Source: Dechloromonas sp. CZR5 (lineage in GTDB: Bacteria > Pseudomonadota > Gammaproteobacteria > Burkholderiales > Rhodocyclaceae). Taken from it: 64,000 bases of DNA. The stretch is from NCBI RefSeq assembly GCF_008711155.1, contig NZ_VUYQ01000002.1, forward strand, positions 372,001 through 436,000, read 5' to 3'. Positions 47,421 through 56,579 of the stretch are shown here, one piece after another. Positions within the stretch are counted from its first letter, which is position 1. Each line of letters begins with the position of its first letter. Under the pieces are notes generated by a model that saw only the letters and a program-made list of their open reading frames with translations, did not search any database and was not told the DNA's origin. The position numbers and the translations under genes were made by a program.

Positions 47421-48009
47421 GCAAGGCCGGCTCCTCGCCGGGTTGGCGGTATCTCTGTCATGCCACCTGTTGCTCTTCGGACTGGCCGAACACCCTCGGA
47501 TAGCGCATGCTCCGCGTGCTGCATTGCCGCTGATCATCGCTTTGCAACCCGAAACGACCGCGGCTCTGGTATCGGAAACCGTCCCTCGAGTGACGGCCAG
47601 CTTCCCGGCCACGTCCCCCCCACAACGGCGGGCTACGCCATCCGCTGTCCGGGCAGGTGCCTCGATGAGATCAGAGAAAGCGCCCCAACCCGAATACGGA
47701 ATCGGGGAGTCTCGCCTTCCCGATGCCGCTGGCCTGCTCGATGCCGCCCGGCGACAACTCGATGCTGAAAGCCGCAGGCGAACGCTCGATCCAATGTTTT
47801 CGCCTCCCCAAGCACCTACTCGCCCGCATCAGACAGATGCGTTGGAGCGTGCCTTGGGGACAGGCATGCCGCGTGTCGAACAATTGGCGGACGGCACAGT
47901 GCGCGTCACCGGCGCAAATGGTCGACAACATTGTCTTCAGCCGATGCCTGAGGTAGTAGCTCGCGGCCTCCCTCAGGCCCCCATCAGCACGCCGACGAAT
48001 TGCCCCTAA
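47323..48009 (+). CDS. Single-helix anchored protein, unknown (TonB/TolA-like layout)
   Basis: Up to 228 residues. The start is uncertain: ATG 47323 overlaps the regulator by 98 bp, while TTG 47407 overlaps by 14 bp and fits better. One hydrophobic segment (LLAGLAVSLSCHLLLFGLAEH) is followed by a Pro/Ala/Arg-rich stretch and a short C-terminal domain with two cysteines. The layout recalls an anchored energy-transducer or spacer protein. Not recognised. Confidence 0.5.
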   Translation: MTTSAPCSACYHWQVAATDFPADFPAARLRPTEQGRLLAGLAVSLSCHLLLFGLAEHPRIAHAPRAALPLIIALQPETTAALVSETVPRVTASFPATSPPQRRATPSAVRAGASMRSEKAPQPEYGIGESRLPDAAGLLDAARRQLDAESRRRTLDPMFSPPQAPTRPHQTDALERALGTGMPRVEQLADGTVRVTGANGRQHCLQPMPEVVARGLPQAPISTPTNCP

Positions 48010-48069
48010 GCCAGCCTTCTGCACACAATTCGAAACGATATTCTTGTCGCGATCCTGCGCTTGCCACCC

Positions 48070-48957
48070 CTAGCTCCGTGCCTTGCCGGCAAGGTACTCG
48101 AACAGCGCCGCAGCCGTCGGTCGCAGAGCGGCGCGTGAACGAACGCACAACTGCAGATCGCGCGGCGCCCAGGCGTCGGTGATCTCGACCGTCGCCACCC
48201 CCGGAGCGTTCCGGGGGACAGCCGAACGCGGCACCATGCCGATGCCGACCCCGGCCGCCACCATGCGCCAGACGGCGTTGAAGCTGCGCACCTGAATGCG
48301 CACATCGAGCCGGCTGCCGAGGCGGGCGGCGTGGTTCATCATGAAAGTATGGATCGCGCTGCCGGCATGCAGGCAAACGAAGGGTTCGGCCAGTACGTCG
48401 GCGAAGGCGAGCGCCGCCCGCCCGGCCAGCGGATGCTCGGCGGGAACGATCAAGACCAGGCGGTCGCGTCGATAGGGCTGGTTTTCGAGGCCGGCCAGGC
48501 TGCCTTCGGCGGCCACCACCCCGAGTTCCACCTGGCCGGCGGCGACCGCCTGGATGATGGCCGGGCTCGGTTGCTCCTCGAGGCTGATGCGCACCTGCGG
48601 GTGCTCGCGCAGGAAATCGCCCAGGTCTTCCGGCAGAAAGCAGTTGATGGCATTGGTGTTGGCAAAGACCGTCACCTGGCGGTGCAGGCCGCCGGCGTAG
48701 GGTGCCAGGTCGGCATGCATCTGTTCGAGCTGGGCAAAGACCTGACGGGCGTGGCGGAGCAGCGATTCGCCGGCCGCCGTCGGGGTCAGGCCGCGCGCAT
48801 GACGGGCGAAGAGAGGCACGCCGAGAACCGCTTCAAGCTGCGTCAGGCGGTGGCTGGCCGAGGAGGGCGCGAGATGGACCAGTTCGGCGGCACGGGTCAG
48901 GCTGCCTGAATCGGCAATGGCCGCCACCAACCTCAGGTCGGGCAGGTCGTAGCGCAT
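48070..48957 (-). CDS. LysR-family regulator
   Basis: 295 residues from ATG 48957 (MRYDLPDLRLVAAIADSGSLTRAAELVHLAPSSASHRLTQLE). The HTH is followed by a substrate-binding domain with VFANTNAINCFLPEDLGDFLREHPQVRI and GVGIGMVPRSAVPRN. It is divergent from the EamA transporter gene with about 100 bp between, the usual arrangement of a LysR protein and its target. Confidence 0.87.
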   Translation of the reverse strand: MRYDLPDLRLVAAIADSGSLTRAAELVHLAPSSASHRLTQLEAVLGVPLFARHARGLTPTAAGESLLRHARQVFAQLEQMHADLAPYAGGLHRQVTVFANTNAINCFLPEDLGDFLREHPQVRISLEEQPSPAIIQAVAAGQVELGVVAAEGSLAGLENQPYRRDRLVLIVPAEHPLAGRAALAFADVLAEPFVCLHAGSAIHTFMMNHAARLGSRLDVRIQVRSFNAVWRMVAAGVGIGMVPRSAVPRNAPGVATVEITDAWAPRDLQLCVRSRAALRPTAAALFEYLAGKARS

Positions 48958-49057
48958 GGTTTCGTCCCCATCGAATGCTGGCTTTGAATAATACCAATTG
49001 CCGGCCCGTGAGCCGGGGGTTTTAATAGGAAGACACCATTTCACCCCGGGAACAACT

Positions 49058-49939
49058 TTGGAAAAATCGAACGCTTACGGTGCTGGTCTGGCGCTGATCG
49101 CGGCGCTCGGCTTTTCGCTGAAGGCCATCTTCATCAAGCTGGCCTACCCCTATGGGGTCGACGCGATCACCCTGCTTGCCCTGCGCATGGGCTTCGCGCT
49201 GCCGATTTTCCTGTGGGTCGGGCTGGCCGGCCAGAAGGCTGGCGGAAGCCTGACACGCGACGACTGGATCAAGCTCGCCCTGCTCGGCTGCCTCGGCTAC
49301 TACGGCGCCAGCATCCTCGACTTCTGGGGGCTGGAATACATCTCGGCCGGGCTCGAACGCCTGATCCTGTTCACCTACCCGACGCTGACCATCCTGATCG
49401 GCGTCCTGTTTCAGGGCAAGCCATTCACCCGTCGCGAAGGGATTGCCGTGGCGCTGTGCTACACCGGCATCGGCTTGGCCTTCGTGCATGACCTCAACTT
49501 CGGCGATACGCGCAGCGTATTGATCGGGGGCGGACTGGTCTTCGGCTCCAGCGTTTCCTATGCGCTCTACCTGTCGGGCAGCGGGCCGATGATCGCCCGC
49601 TTGGGGGCCATGCGCTTCTCGGCACTGGCCATGCTGATGTCGTCGGCCGTCACGTTGCTGCATTTCATGATCGCCCAGCCATTCTCGGCCTTCATCCAGC
49701 CCTTGCCGGTCTACGGCTGGGGATTGGCCATGGCCCTCTTTTCGACTGTCATACCGGTCTTCGCCCAATCGGCGGCGATCCGCCGCATCGGCGCCGGGCG
49801 CGCTGCGTTGTTCGGCATGGTCGGCCCCATCCTGACGATCGGCGTCGCCTGGTGGCTGCTCGGCGAGCACATTTCCACCGCGCAGACCGCGGGCGCTGTC
49901 TTTGTCGTCATTGGCATCCTGATCGTCAGCCGCAAGTAA
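49058..49939 (+). CDS. EamA/DMT-family transporter, probable target of the divergent LysR
   Basis: 293 residues if started at TTG 49058, six bases after GGGA; TTG 48998 is an alternative. Ten helices in two EamA repeats: LALIAALGFSLKAIFIKLAYPYGVDAITLLALRMGF and, in the second, FSTVIPVFAQSAAIRRIGAGRAALFGMVGPILTIGVAWWLLGE. The lack of an ATG near the expected N-terminus makes the start uncertain. Substrate unknown. Confidence 0.8.
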   Translation: MEKSNAYGAGLALIAALGFSLKAIFIKLAYPYGVDAITLLALRMGFALPIFLWVGLAGQKAGGSLTRDDWIKLALLGCLGYYGASILDFWGLEYISAGLERLILFTYPTLTILIGVLFQGKPFTRREGIAVALCYTGIGLAFVHDLNFGDTRSVLIGGGLVFGSSVSYALYLSGSGPMIARLGAMRFSALAMLMSSAVTLLHFMIAQPFSAFIQPLPVYGWGLAMALFSTVIPVFAQSAAIRRIGAGRAALFGMVGPILTIGVAWWLLGEHISTAQTAGAVFVVIGILIVSRK

Positions 49940-49962
49940 TTGCTTCGGTTAGAATCCGGAGC

Positions 49963-50352
49963 ATGATCGGCATTCTTCTCATCACGCATGGAAGCTATGG
50001 CGAGGCGCTCGTCCAGAACGCCTGCCACGTGCTGAACAAGCGCCCGCTGCAGCTGAACCAGCTTGGTGTCTCCGCGCAGGATGACCCGCTGGACCTGCTG
50101 CCGCTGGCTCGCCAGATGCTGAATCTGGTCGACAACGGCAAAGGGGTCCTGGTGCTGACCGACGTATTCGGCGCCTCGCCAGCCAACCTCGCCCTCAAGC
50201 TGCTCGAACCGGGCCGCATCGAGGGCCTGACCGGCGTCAACCTGCCGATGCTGTTGCGCGCCCTGAACTATCGCGACAGGGACATGGAGGCCCTGCTCGT
50301 CCGCGCCCGCGATGGCGGCCGCGATGGCATCCTCAACATGCAAAACCATTAA
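49963..50352 (+). CDS. PTS EIIA component, mannose family
   Basis: 129 residues. The phosphorylated histidine is H9 in LLITHGSYG, and LTDVFGASPANLA is the second family block. No EIIB or EIIC gene is nearby, so it probably takes phosphate from HPr for regulation rather than sugar uptake, as is usual in betaproteobacteria. It is 13 bp before ptsH. Confidence 0.9.
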   Translation: MIGILLITHGSYGEALVQNACHVLNKRPLQLNQLGVSAQDDPLDLLPLARQMLNLVDNGKGVLVLTDVFGASPANLALKLLEPGRIEGLTGVNLPMLLRALNYRDRDMEALLVRARDGGRDGILNMQNH

Positions 50353-50365
50353 CCGGAAACGATTC

Positions 50366-50635
50366 ATGCTGACCCAGGAAACCGAAATCATCAACAAGCT
50401 TGGCCTGCACGCCCGCGCCTCCGCCAAGCTGACCCAGCTTGCCGGCAAGTACAAGTGCGAGGTGTGGATGAGCAAGGGCGCGCGCCGCATCAACGCCAAG
50501 AGCATCATGGGCGTCATGATGCTGGCCGCCGGCAAGGGCTCGAAAGTGACGCTGGAAACCGACGGTGCCGACGAAGCCGAGGCGATGGAAGCGCTGCTCG
50601 CGCTGATCACCGACTATTTCGGCGAAGGAGAATAA
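50366..50635 (+). CDS. ptsH: Phosphocarrier protein HPr
   Basis: 89 residues. H15 in GLHARAS accepts phosphate from EI; S46 in NAKSIMGVM is the site used by HPr kinase/phosphorylase. It follows the EIIA gene by 13 bp and precedes ptsI by 5 bp. Confidence 0.94.
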   Translation: MLTQETEIINKLGLHARASAKLTQLAGKYKCEVWMSKGARRINAKSIMGVMMLAAGKGSKVTLETDGADEAEAMEALLALITDYFGEGE

Positions 50636-50640
50636 GCCAC

Positions 50641-52383
50641 ATGAGCTTCACGCTACACGGCCTGGGCGTTTCCGGCGGCATCGCCATCGGGCGAGCCATG
50701 CTGATGTCGCACGCCACCCTGGAGGTGGCCCACCTGACGCTGGCTCCGCGCCTGATCGACAAGGAAATCGAGCGCTTCGATGCCGCCATCAAGGCAGTCA
50801 AGGACGAGCTGATCCTGATGAAGGAAAACACCGAGCACGCACCGGCCGAGCTCAACGCCTTCATCGACATCCACACCATGTTTCTGGAAGACCCGGAACT
50901 GGCCGAGAAGCCGCGCGACATCATCCGCGAGCGGCGGTGCAACGCCGAATGGGCGCTGGTCCAGCAGATGGAGCACCTGGTCGACCAGTTCGACCAGTTC
51001 GAGGACACCTACCTGCGCGAACGCAAGTTCGACGTGGTGCAGGTCGTCGAGCGGGTGGTCAAGGAACTGCTCGGCCACCCCGGGCGTGCGGCGCTGAAAA
51101 ACGCCAGGAAGTCGAAGGAAGAGAGCCTGATCGTCGTCGCCCACGACCTGTCGCCGGCCGATACGATCGCCTTCAAGGAACACCGCTTCGCCTCCTTCAT
51201 CACCGATGTTGGCGGCGCCACCTCGCATACCGCCATCCTTGCCCGCTCGATGGCGATTCCTGCCGTACTCGGTCTGGAAAACGCCCGCGGCCTGATCCGC
51301 GACGGCGAGCTGCTGATCGTCGACGGCCTGCGCGGTGTCGTCATCGTCAATCCGGACCAGCGCATCCTCGACGAGTACCAGCTGCGCAAGGAACAGATCG
51401 AGCTCGAGAAATCGAAGCTCAAGCATCTGAAGACCGCCAAATCGGAGACGATCGACGGCGTTGACGTGCAGTTGTTCGCCAACATCGAACTGCCGGGCGA
51501 CGTGCCGGTTGCCCTTGATTGCGGCGCCCAGGGCATCGGCCTGTTCCGTACCGAATTCCTCTTCCTCGACCGCGGCGACATACCCGACGAGCAGGAGCAG
51601 TACGAGGCCTACAAGAAGGTGGTCAAGGGCATGGGTGGCCGGCCGGTCACCATCCGTACCTTCGACCTCGGTGCCGACAAGGACCTGAATCCGAATGCCA
51701 GCGCCGGCGACCGCGTGAAGACCAACCCGGCCCTCGGCCGTCGCGCCATTCGCCTGTCGCTGGCCGAGCCGCGGATGTTCCAGACACAGTTGCGCGCCAT
51801 CCTGCGCGCCTCCAGGCACGGCCCGATCAAGCTGCTGATTCCGATGCTGGCGCATGCCCACGAAATCGACCAGACACTCGCTGCGCTCGAGCAGGCAAAA
51901 TCCAGCCTGCGCGGTGAAAAGGTCGCCTTCGACGAGAACATCGAGGTCGGCGGCATGATCGAGATCCCGGCCGCCGCACTGGCCGTCGGGCTGTTCCTGC
52001 GCCGGCTCGACTTCCTCTCCATCGGCACCAACGACCTGATCCAGTACACGCTGGCCATCGACCGTACCGACGAACAGGTGGCCGCGCTCTACGACCCGCT
52101 GCACCCGGCGGTACTGATGCTGATCGCCCATACGCTGGCCAGCGCCGAGAAGGTCAATATCCCGGTCTCGGTGTGCGGCGAAATGGCCGGCGATCCGGAA
52201 CTGACCCGCCTGCTGCTCGGCATGGGCCTGCGCATCTTCTCGATGCACCCGTCGCAGATCCTGAAGGTCAAGCAACACGTGCTGAAATCGGACGTCAACG
52301 ATCTCGCCCCCAACGTTCGCAAGATCCTGCGCCTGGACGAGCCGGGCAAGCTGCGCGAGGCGCTGGAAAAACTCAACGGCTGA
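50641..52383 (+). CDS. ptsI: Phosphoenolpyruvate-protein phosphotransferase EI
   Basis: 580 residues. The phospho-histidine H196 is in GGATSHTAILAR. The PEP-binding barrel has LFRTEFLFLDR, RTFDLGADK, NPALGRRAIRLSL, LSIGTNDLIQYTLAIDR and the active cysteine in SVCGEMAGDPE. It starts the phosphorelay EI to HPr to EIIA. Length is normal. A terminator follows. Confidence 0.95.
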   Translation: MSFTLHGLGVSGGIAIGRAMLMSHATLEVAHLTLAPRLIDKEIERFDAAIKAVKDELILMKENTEHAPAELNAFIDIHTMFLEDPELAEKPRDIIRERRCNAEWALVQQMEHLVDQFDQFEDTYLRERKFDVVQVVERVVKELLGHPGRAALKNARKSKEESLIVVAHDLSPADTIAFKEHRFASFITDVGGATSHTAILARSMAIPAVLGLENARGLIRDGELLIVDGLRGVVIVNPDQRILDEYQLRKEQIELEKSKLKHLKTAKSETIDGVDVQLFANIELPGDVPVALDCGAQGIGLFRTEFLFLDRGDIPDEQEQYEAYKKVVKGMGGRPVTIRTFDLGADKDLNPNASAGDRVKTNPALGRRAIRLSLAEPRMFQTQLRAILRASRHGPIKLLIPMLAHAHEIDQTLAALEQAKSSLRGEKVAFDENIEVGGMIEIPAAALAVGLFLRRLDFLSIGTNDLIQYTLAIDRTDEQVAALYDPLHPAVLMLIAHTLASAEKVNIPVSVCGEMAGDPELTRLLLGMGLRIFSMHPSQILKVKQHVLKSDVNDLAPNVRKILRLDEPGKLREALEKLNG

Positions 52384-52411
52384 GCGCGCAACACCACCTT
52401 AAGGACTAAAC

Positions 52412-52446
52412 AAAACGCCGTGCGACCTTTTGTCGCGCGGCGTTTT
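52412..52446 (+). terminator. Terminator after ptsI
   Basis: AAAACGCCG-T-GCGAC pairs with GTCGC-G-CGGCGTTTT (14 pairs, one mismatch) around a short CTTTT loop. The right arm ends in four T. It lies 29 bp after the ptsI stop. Confidence 0.82.
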
Positions 52447-52521
52447 GTCACATTCCCCACTCCCTGGCAAAGGCGGAGAATCGGACGCCGCTTGAATACC
52501 AATAAAATCAGGGAGAACTAC

Positions 52522-54798
52522 ATGGGCTATCAACTCCGTCCATTGGCGACCGCCGTTGCGCTCGCCTGTACCGCCATGGCCTGGCAGCACGCTTGTGCCC
52601 AGACGACGCTGAACGAGGTCGTCGTCAATGCCGGCAAGATTCGCGATGCGGCCACGCCGCAACAGATCGGCTCGGCGGAAATCGCCGCCCAGCACGCCAT
52701 CACCCGTGACACCGCCGCGCTGCTGCGCGATGTGCCGGGCGTCAGCCTCTACGGCGCCGGCGGCGTCTCCAGCCTGCCGGCCATCCACGGCCTGGCCGAC
52801 GATCGCCTGCGCATCACCGTCGACGGCATGGATTTCATCGCCTCCTGCCCCAACCACATGAACCCGCCGCTGTCTTATCTGGACCCGAGCAATGTCGCCA
52901 AGATCAAGGTCTTTGCAGGCATCGCGCCGGTCAGCGTGGGCGGCGACAGCATTGGTGGCGCCATCGTCGCCGAAACCGCGCCGCCGCAGTTTGCGGCACC
53001 GGGGCAAGGCACGCTGGCCAAGGGCGAGATCGGCGCCTTCGCCCGCAGCAACAACAACGCCATCGGCGGCAACGTGGCGGCCACGCTGGCCACCGAAAAC
53101 CTCAGCATCAGCTACACCGGGGCGCTGGCCAAGGCCGACAACTACAAGGCCGGCGGCAATTTCCGGCAAAACACGGCGACCGGCCGTATCGGCCACAGCC
53201 TGGCTCTCGACGAAGTCGGATCGACCGCCTACGAGAGCCGCACGCATACCCTCGGGTTCGCCCTGCGCGGCGGCAACCATCTGGTCGAAGCCAAGTTCGG
53301 TTATCAGGATGTGCCCTACCAGCTCTACCCCAACCAGCGCATGGACATGCTCGACAATGAGCAGAAGCGCGTCAATCTGCGCTATCTGGGCCAATTCGAA
53401 TGGGGTCTGTTCGAAGCGCGTGCCTACCATGAGCGCGTCGACCATTTCATGGATTTCGGCGCCGACAAGCGGATCTGGTACGGTGCCTCGTCGGGTGCTT
53501 CGACCGCAGCGAACGGTTCGCCGTGTTCGCCGATCAGCAACACCTGCGCCTATGGCATGCCGATGTACTCGGCCGGCCGGACCACCGGGATCAACCTCAA
53601 GGGCGATATCGAACTGGGGCAGGGCGACCTGCTGCGTCTGGGCGCCATCTACCAGCATTACACGCTGAACGACTGGTGGCCGCCATCCGGTTCCGGCATG
53701 TGGCCGGGCACCTTTGACAACATCAACAATGGCAAGCGCAACCGCATGGGCATCTTCTCCGAATGGGAGAAGCGCTTCGGACCGCAATGGACCACTCTGC
53801 TCGGCGCCCGCTACGAGCGGGTCGAAACCGATGCTGGCAACGTTCACGGCTACGGTACGGCCATGGGCAACCAGCTGGTCGACACTGCCGCCTTCAACAG
53901 CCGCAGCCACAGCCGTACCGACAACAACGTGGACCTCACTGCGCTGGCCCGCTACACCCCCAGCCAGAGCGCCGACATCGAGTTCGGCCTGGCCCGCAAG
54001 GTCCGCTCACCCAATCTGTACGAGCGCTACACGTGGTCCACCTGGAGCATGGCGGCGGTCATGAACAACTTCGTCGGCGACGGCAACGGCTACATCGGCA
54101 ATATGGACCTGAAGCCGGAAACGGCCTACACCGCCTCCTTCACCTTCGACTGGCACGCCGCCGACCGTCGCTGGGAACTCAAGGCCACGCCGTACTACAC
54201 CCACGTCGATGACTACATCGACGCCGTCCGCTGCACCGCCGGCTCGGCCTGCACGGCAGCCAACAACAATACGCGCAACCAGTTCGTGGTGTTGCAGTAC
54301 GCCAACCAGTCCGCACGCCTGTACGGTCTCGACCTCTCCGGCCGCGCCCCGCTGGCCCGGACCGGTTTTGGCGAATTCGGCGTCAAGGGCCTGGTCAATT
54401 ACACCCGCGGCGAAAATCGCGATACCGGCGACAACCTGTACAACATCATGCCGCTCAACGGCAAATTCAGCCTGACCCACCAGTCGGGCGGCTGGGCCAA
54501 TGCCATCGAGTTCGTCGGCGTCCAGGGCAAGCACGACGTATCGGGGGTACGCAACGAAATCGCCACGGCCGGTTACAGCCTGACCCATTTGCGCGGCAGT
54601 TATTCGTGGAAGAACGTTCGCGTCGATTTCGGCGTCGAAAACCTCTTCGACCGCTACTACGCCCTGCCGACCGGCGGCGCCTATACCGGCCAGGGCCGGA
54701 CGATGAGCCTCAACCCCGCCGACGGCACAATGCCCTGGGGCATCGCCGTACCGGGCATGGGCCGCTCCTTCTATGCCGGCTTCAACCTGAAGTTCTAA
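52522..54798 (+). CDS. oprC: TonB-dependent copper receptor, OprC/NosA type
   Basis: 758 residues from ATG 52522 after GGGAGAAC, with a signal peptide ending about QHACAQ. A full plug (TRDTAALLRDVPGVSLYG, DRLRITVDGMDF) and barrel are present, ending YAGFNLKF. The plug has the CxxxM copper motif at C109-M113 (CPNHM), and the barrel the HxM motif at H308-M310. Both bind Cu in Pseudomonas OprC. Copper import across the outer membrane is therefore likely. Downstream genes encode a Crp/Fnr regulator and a TonB-ExbBD set. Confidence 0.88.
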   Translation: MGYQLRPLATAVALACTAMAWQHACAQTTLNEVVVNAGKIRDAATPQQIGSAEIAAQHAITRDTAALLRDVPGVSLYGAGGVSSLPAIHGLADDRLRITVDGMDFIASCPNHMNPPLSYLDPSNVAKIKVFAGIAPVSVGGDSIGGAIVAETAPPQFAAPGQGTLAKGEIGAFARSNNNAIGGNVAATLATENLSISYTGALAKADNYKAGGNFRQNTATGRIGHSLALDEVGSTAYESRTHTLGFALRGGNHLVEAKFGYQDVPYQLYPNQRMDMLDNEQKRVNLRYLGQFEWGLFEARAYHERVDHFMDFGADKRIWYGASSGASTAANGSPCSPISNTCAYGMPMYSAGRTTGINLKGDIELGQGDLLRLGAIYQHYTLNDWWPPSGSGMWPGTFDNINNGKRNRMGIFSEWEKRFGPQWTTLLGARYERVETDAGNVHGYGTAMGNQLVDTAAFNSRSHSRTDNNVDLTALARYTPSQSADIEFGLARKVRSPNLYERYTWSTWSMAAVMNNFVGDGNGYIGNMDLKPETAYTASFTFDWHAADRRWELKATPYYTHVDDYIDAVRCTAGSACTAANNNTRNQFVVLQYANQSARLYGLDLSGRAPLARTGFGEFGVKGLVNYTRGENRDTGDNLYNIMPLNGKFSLTHQSGGWANAIEFVGVQGKHDVSGVRNEIATAGYSLTHLRGSYSWKNVRVDFGVENLFDRYYALPTGGAYTGQGRTMSLNPADGTMPWGIAVPGMGRSFYAGFNLKF

Positions 54799-54817
54799 GC
54801 CCGAGCCAGCACCGAAC

Positions 54818-54844
54818 AGCCCCGGCCCGCGACCGGGGCTTTTT
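54818..54844 (+). terminator. Terminator after oprC
   Basis: AGCCCCGG (54818-54825) and CCGGGGCT (54833-54840) form an 8-bp stem with a 7-base loop, followed by a run of T (54840-54844). It separates oprC from the Crp/Fnr gene. Confidence 0.9.
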
Positions 54845-54868
54845 ACCATCCATGCCGGAGATTCCCCG

Positions 54869-55408
54869 ATGTCACGCCAGCCCCGCAAGACCGATCCCGG
54901 AGCAGAAATCCATGCAGCCGGGAGTGAAGGCAAGGCCTGGCGACTGACCGAAGGGGTCGTCCGTTTCGACAGCGTTGGAGCTGACGGACATGGCAGCTTT
55001 GCCAGCCTGGCCATCGCCGGCGACCTCATCGGCTGCGAAACGCTGCTCTTCGGCTGCTACACCTTCCGGGCCACGGCCCTGACGCACTGCCGCCTCGACC
55101 CTTGGCCGGAAGGCGGCGTGGCCGACAAGCCGGCCTTGCTCGCATCGCTGAACCGGATACAACAGCGGGCCGCCGATCTGGTCGCGCTGCGCGGCGGCCA
55201 GGCAAGCGAGCGCGTTCTCGGCCTCATCCGCCTGCTCACCGACCGGAACGGCCGCGTCATACTTCCCACGCGCCAGGACATCGCCGACATCACCGACCTG
55301 CGCTTCGAAACCATCTCCCGCATCGTCAAGCAACTCGAACGCGATCAGGTCATCCGCTCGATACGCCTCGACGGCGTACACGCCACGCGCAGCTTTGCGC
55401 TGGCATGA
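54869..55408 (+). CDS. Crp/Fnr-family regulator, short form
   Basis: 179 residues, shorter than the usual 220-240. A partial beta-roll (LTEGVVRFDSVGADGHGSFASLAIAGDLIGCETLLF) is followed by a long helix and a winged-helix domain (about 100-178) with RQDIADITDLRFETISRIVKQLERDQVI. The N-terminal cysteines of an FNR iron-sulfur cluster are absent, so oxygen sensing of that kind is not expected. It lies between the copper receptor and the convergent TonB-ExbBD genes and may control them. Confidence 0.82.
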   Translation: MSRQPRKTDPGAEIHAAGSEGKAWRLTEGVVRFDSVGADGHGSFASLAIAGDLIGCETLLFGCYTFRATALTHCRLDPWPEGGVADKPALLASLNRIQQRAADLVALRGGQASERVLGLIRLLTDRNGRVILPTRQDIADITDLRFETISRIVKQLERDQVIRSIRLDGVHATRSFALA

Positions 55409-55414
55409 CCCGCG

Positions 55415-55825
55415 CTAGCGAGTCGGTTCGGTTAGAAAAGCGATCTTGACGATGCTGGCCCGCTGGGCCGCCGCCATCACGTCGGCCACTTTCTCGTAAG
55501 CCACCTTGCGGTCGGCACGCAGGTGCAATTCGGGCTGCCGGCCGCTGGCGGCAGCGAAACGGCCATCCAGCGCATCGCGGGCAACCGGCTCGCCATTCCA
55601 GAAAATCCGCCCGTCGATATCGATCGCCAGCTGGATCACCTCCGGCTTGTCATCCAGCTTGGAGGCCGAGACCTGTGGCAGGTCGATCGGCACCGCCTGG
55701 TGAAACAGCGGTGCCGTGATGATGAAGATGACCAGCAGCACGAGCATCACATCCACCAGCGGGGTGGTGTTGATTTCGGCCATCGGCTGGCCGGTTCCGC
55801 CCTCGTCGAAGCTCCCGAAAGCCAT
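55415..55825 (-). CDS. exbD: ExbD, TonB-motor protein
   Basis: 136 residues: N-terminal [22 protein letters not shown] with the proton-path aspartate in VDVML, one helix, then a periplasmic domain. Last gene of tonB-exbB-exbD, 2 bp after exbB. It provides the proton-driven motor with ExbB. Confidence 0.92.
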   Translation of the reverse strand: MAFGSFDEGGTGQPMAEINTTPLVDVMLVLLVIFIITAPLFHQAVPIDLPQVSASKLDDKPEVIQLAIDIDGRIFWNGEPVARDALDGRFAAASGRQPELHLRADRKVAYEKVADVMAAAQRASIVKIAFLTEPTR

Positions 55826-55827
55826 GA

Positions 55828-56562
55828 TCAGACCACCTGTTTGGCGCGCGCGGCAGCGATGTCGACCAGTTGCGTATTGCCGCCGACCCGGACGCCGGTT
55901 GTCAGGTAGGCATGCAGGTCGTGGGCGAAGCCGTCAAGTTGCACCGCAAGAAGCCGGTTCGAACGGGTGAAGGCGTTGTAGGCCAGCACGGCGGGAATGG
56001 CGACGAAAAGTCCGGCCGCCGTCATGATCAGGGCCTCGCCGACCGGGCCGGCCACCTTGTCGAGGACCACCTGGGTTGCGCCGGAAAGCCCGACCAGGGC
56101 GTGATAAATGCCCCAGACGGTCCCGAACAGGCCGATGAACGGTGCTGTCGAACCCACCGACGCCAGAAAGGTCAGCCCGCGCTCGATGCGGGCCTGGGTG
56201 TTCACGATGTGCGAACGCATGGCGCGGGTTACGAATTCGCTGGCATTGACCCCGGCACCGATACCGCGTGCGGCATTCTGCTGATGCGCCTGCGCAGCGT
56301 GCGCACCGGTCAGCGCCAGTCCGGCGAAGACGCCCGACGGATCGTCGCGGCGCAGGGCCTCGAGTGCCTCGGGCAGCGAATTGGCGCTCCAGAAGGAATT
56401 CAACGCCCGTTCCTGCGAGCGGGATGCCCGCCAGGCCGACAACAGTTTGCTGAGGATGACCGACCAGGAAGCGACCGAGAGCAGCGCCAAGATCACGGCG
56501 GTGATGTGTGTTACCAGGTCACCCTGGCTCCAGAAGTGGGCCAGGCCCATTGGCGAATGCAT
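55828..56562 (-). CDS. exbB: ExbB, TonB-motor protein
   Basis: 244 residues with three helices; the conserved second and third are [29 protein letters not shown] and [24 protein letters not shown]. It pairs with ExbD to energise TonB. It starts 17 bp after the tonB stop. Confidence 0.92.
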   Translation of the reverse strand: MHSPMGLAHFWSQGDLVTHITAVILALLSVASWSVILSKLLSAWRASRSQERALNSFWSANSLPEALEALRRDDPSGVFAGLALTGAHAAQAHQQNAARGIGAGVNASEFVTRAMRSHIVNTQARIERGLTFLASVGSTAPFIGLFGTVWGIYHALVGLSGATQVVLDKVAGPVGEALIMTAAGLFVAIPAVLAYNAFTRSNRLLAVQLDGFAHDLHAYLTTGVRVGGNTQLVDIAAARAKQVV

Positions 56563-56579
56563 GAAATTTCCTTTTTGAA

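Noticed and set aside
50653..52278. A 541-codon open frame antisense to ptsI
   Set aside because: Same high-GC shadow effect; EI is certain on the plus strand.
52440..52521. A possible FNR site TTGAATACCAATAA before oprC
   Set aside because: It matches the consensus at only about seven of ten key positions, too weak to claim.
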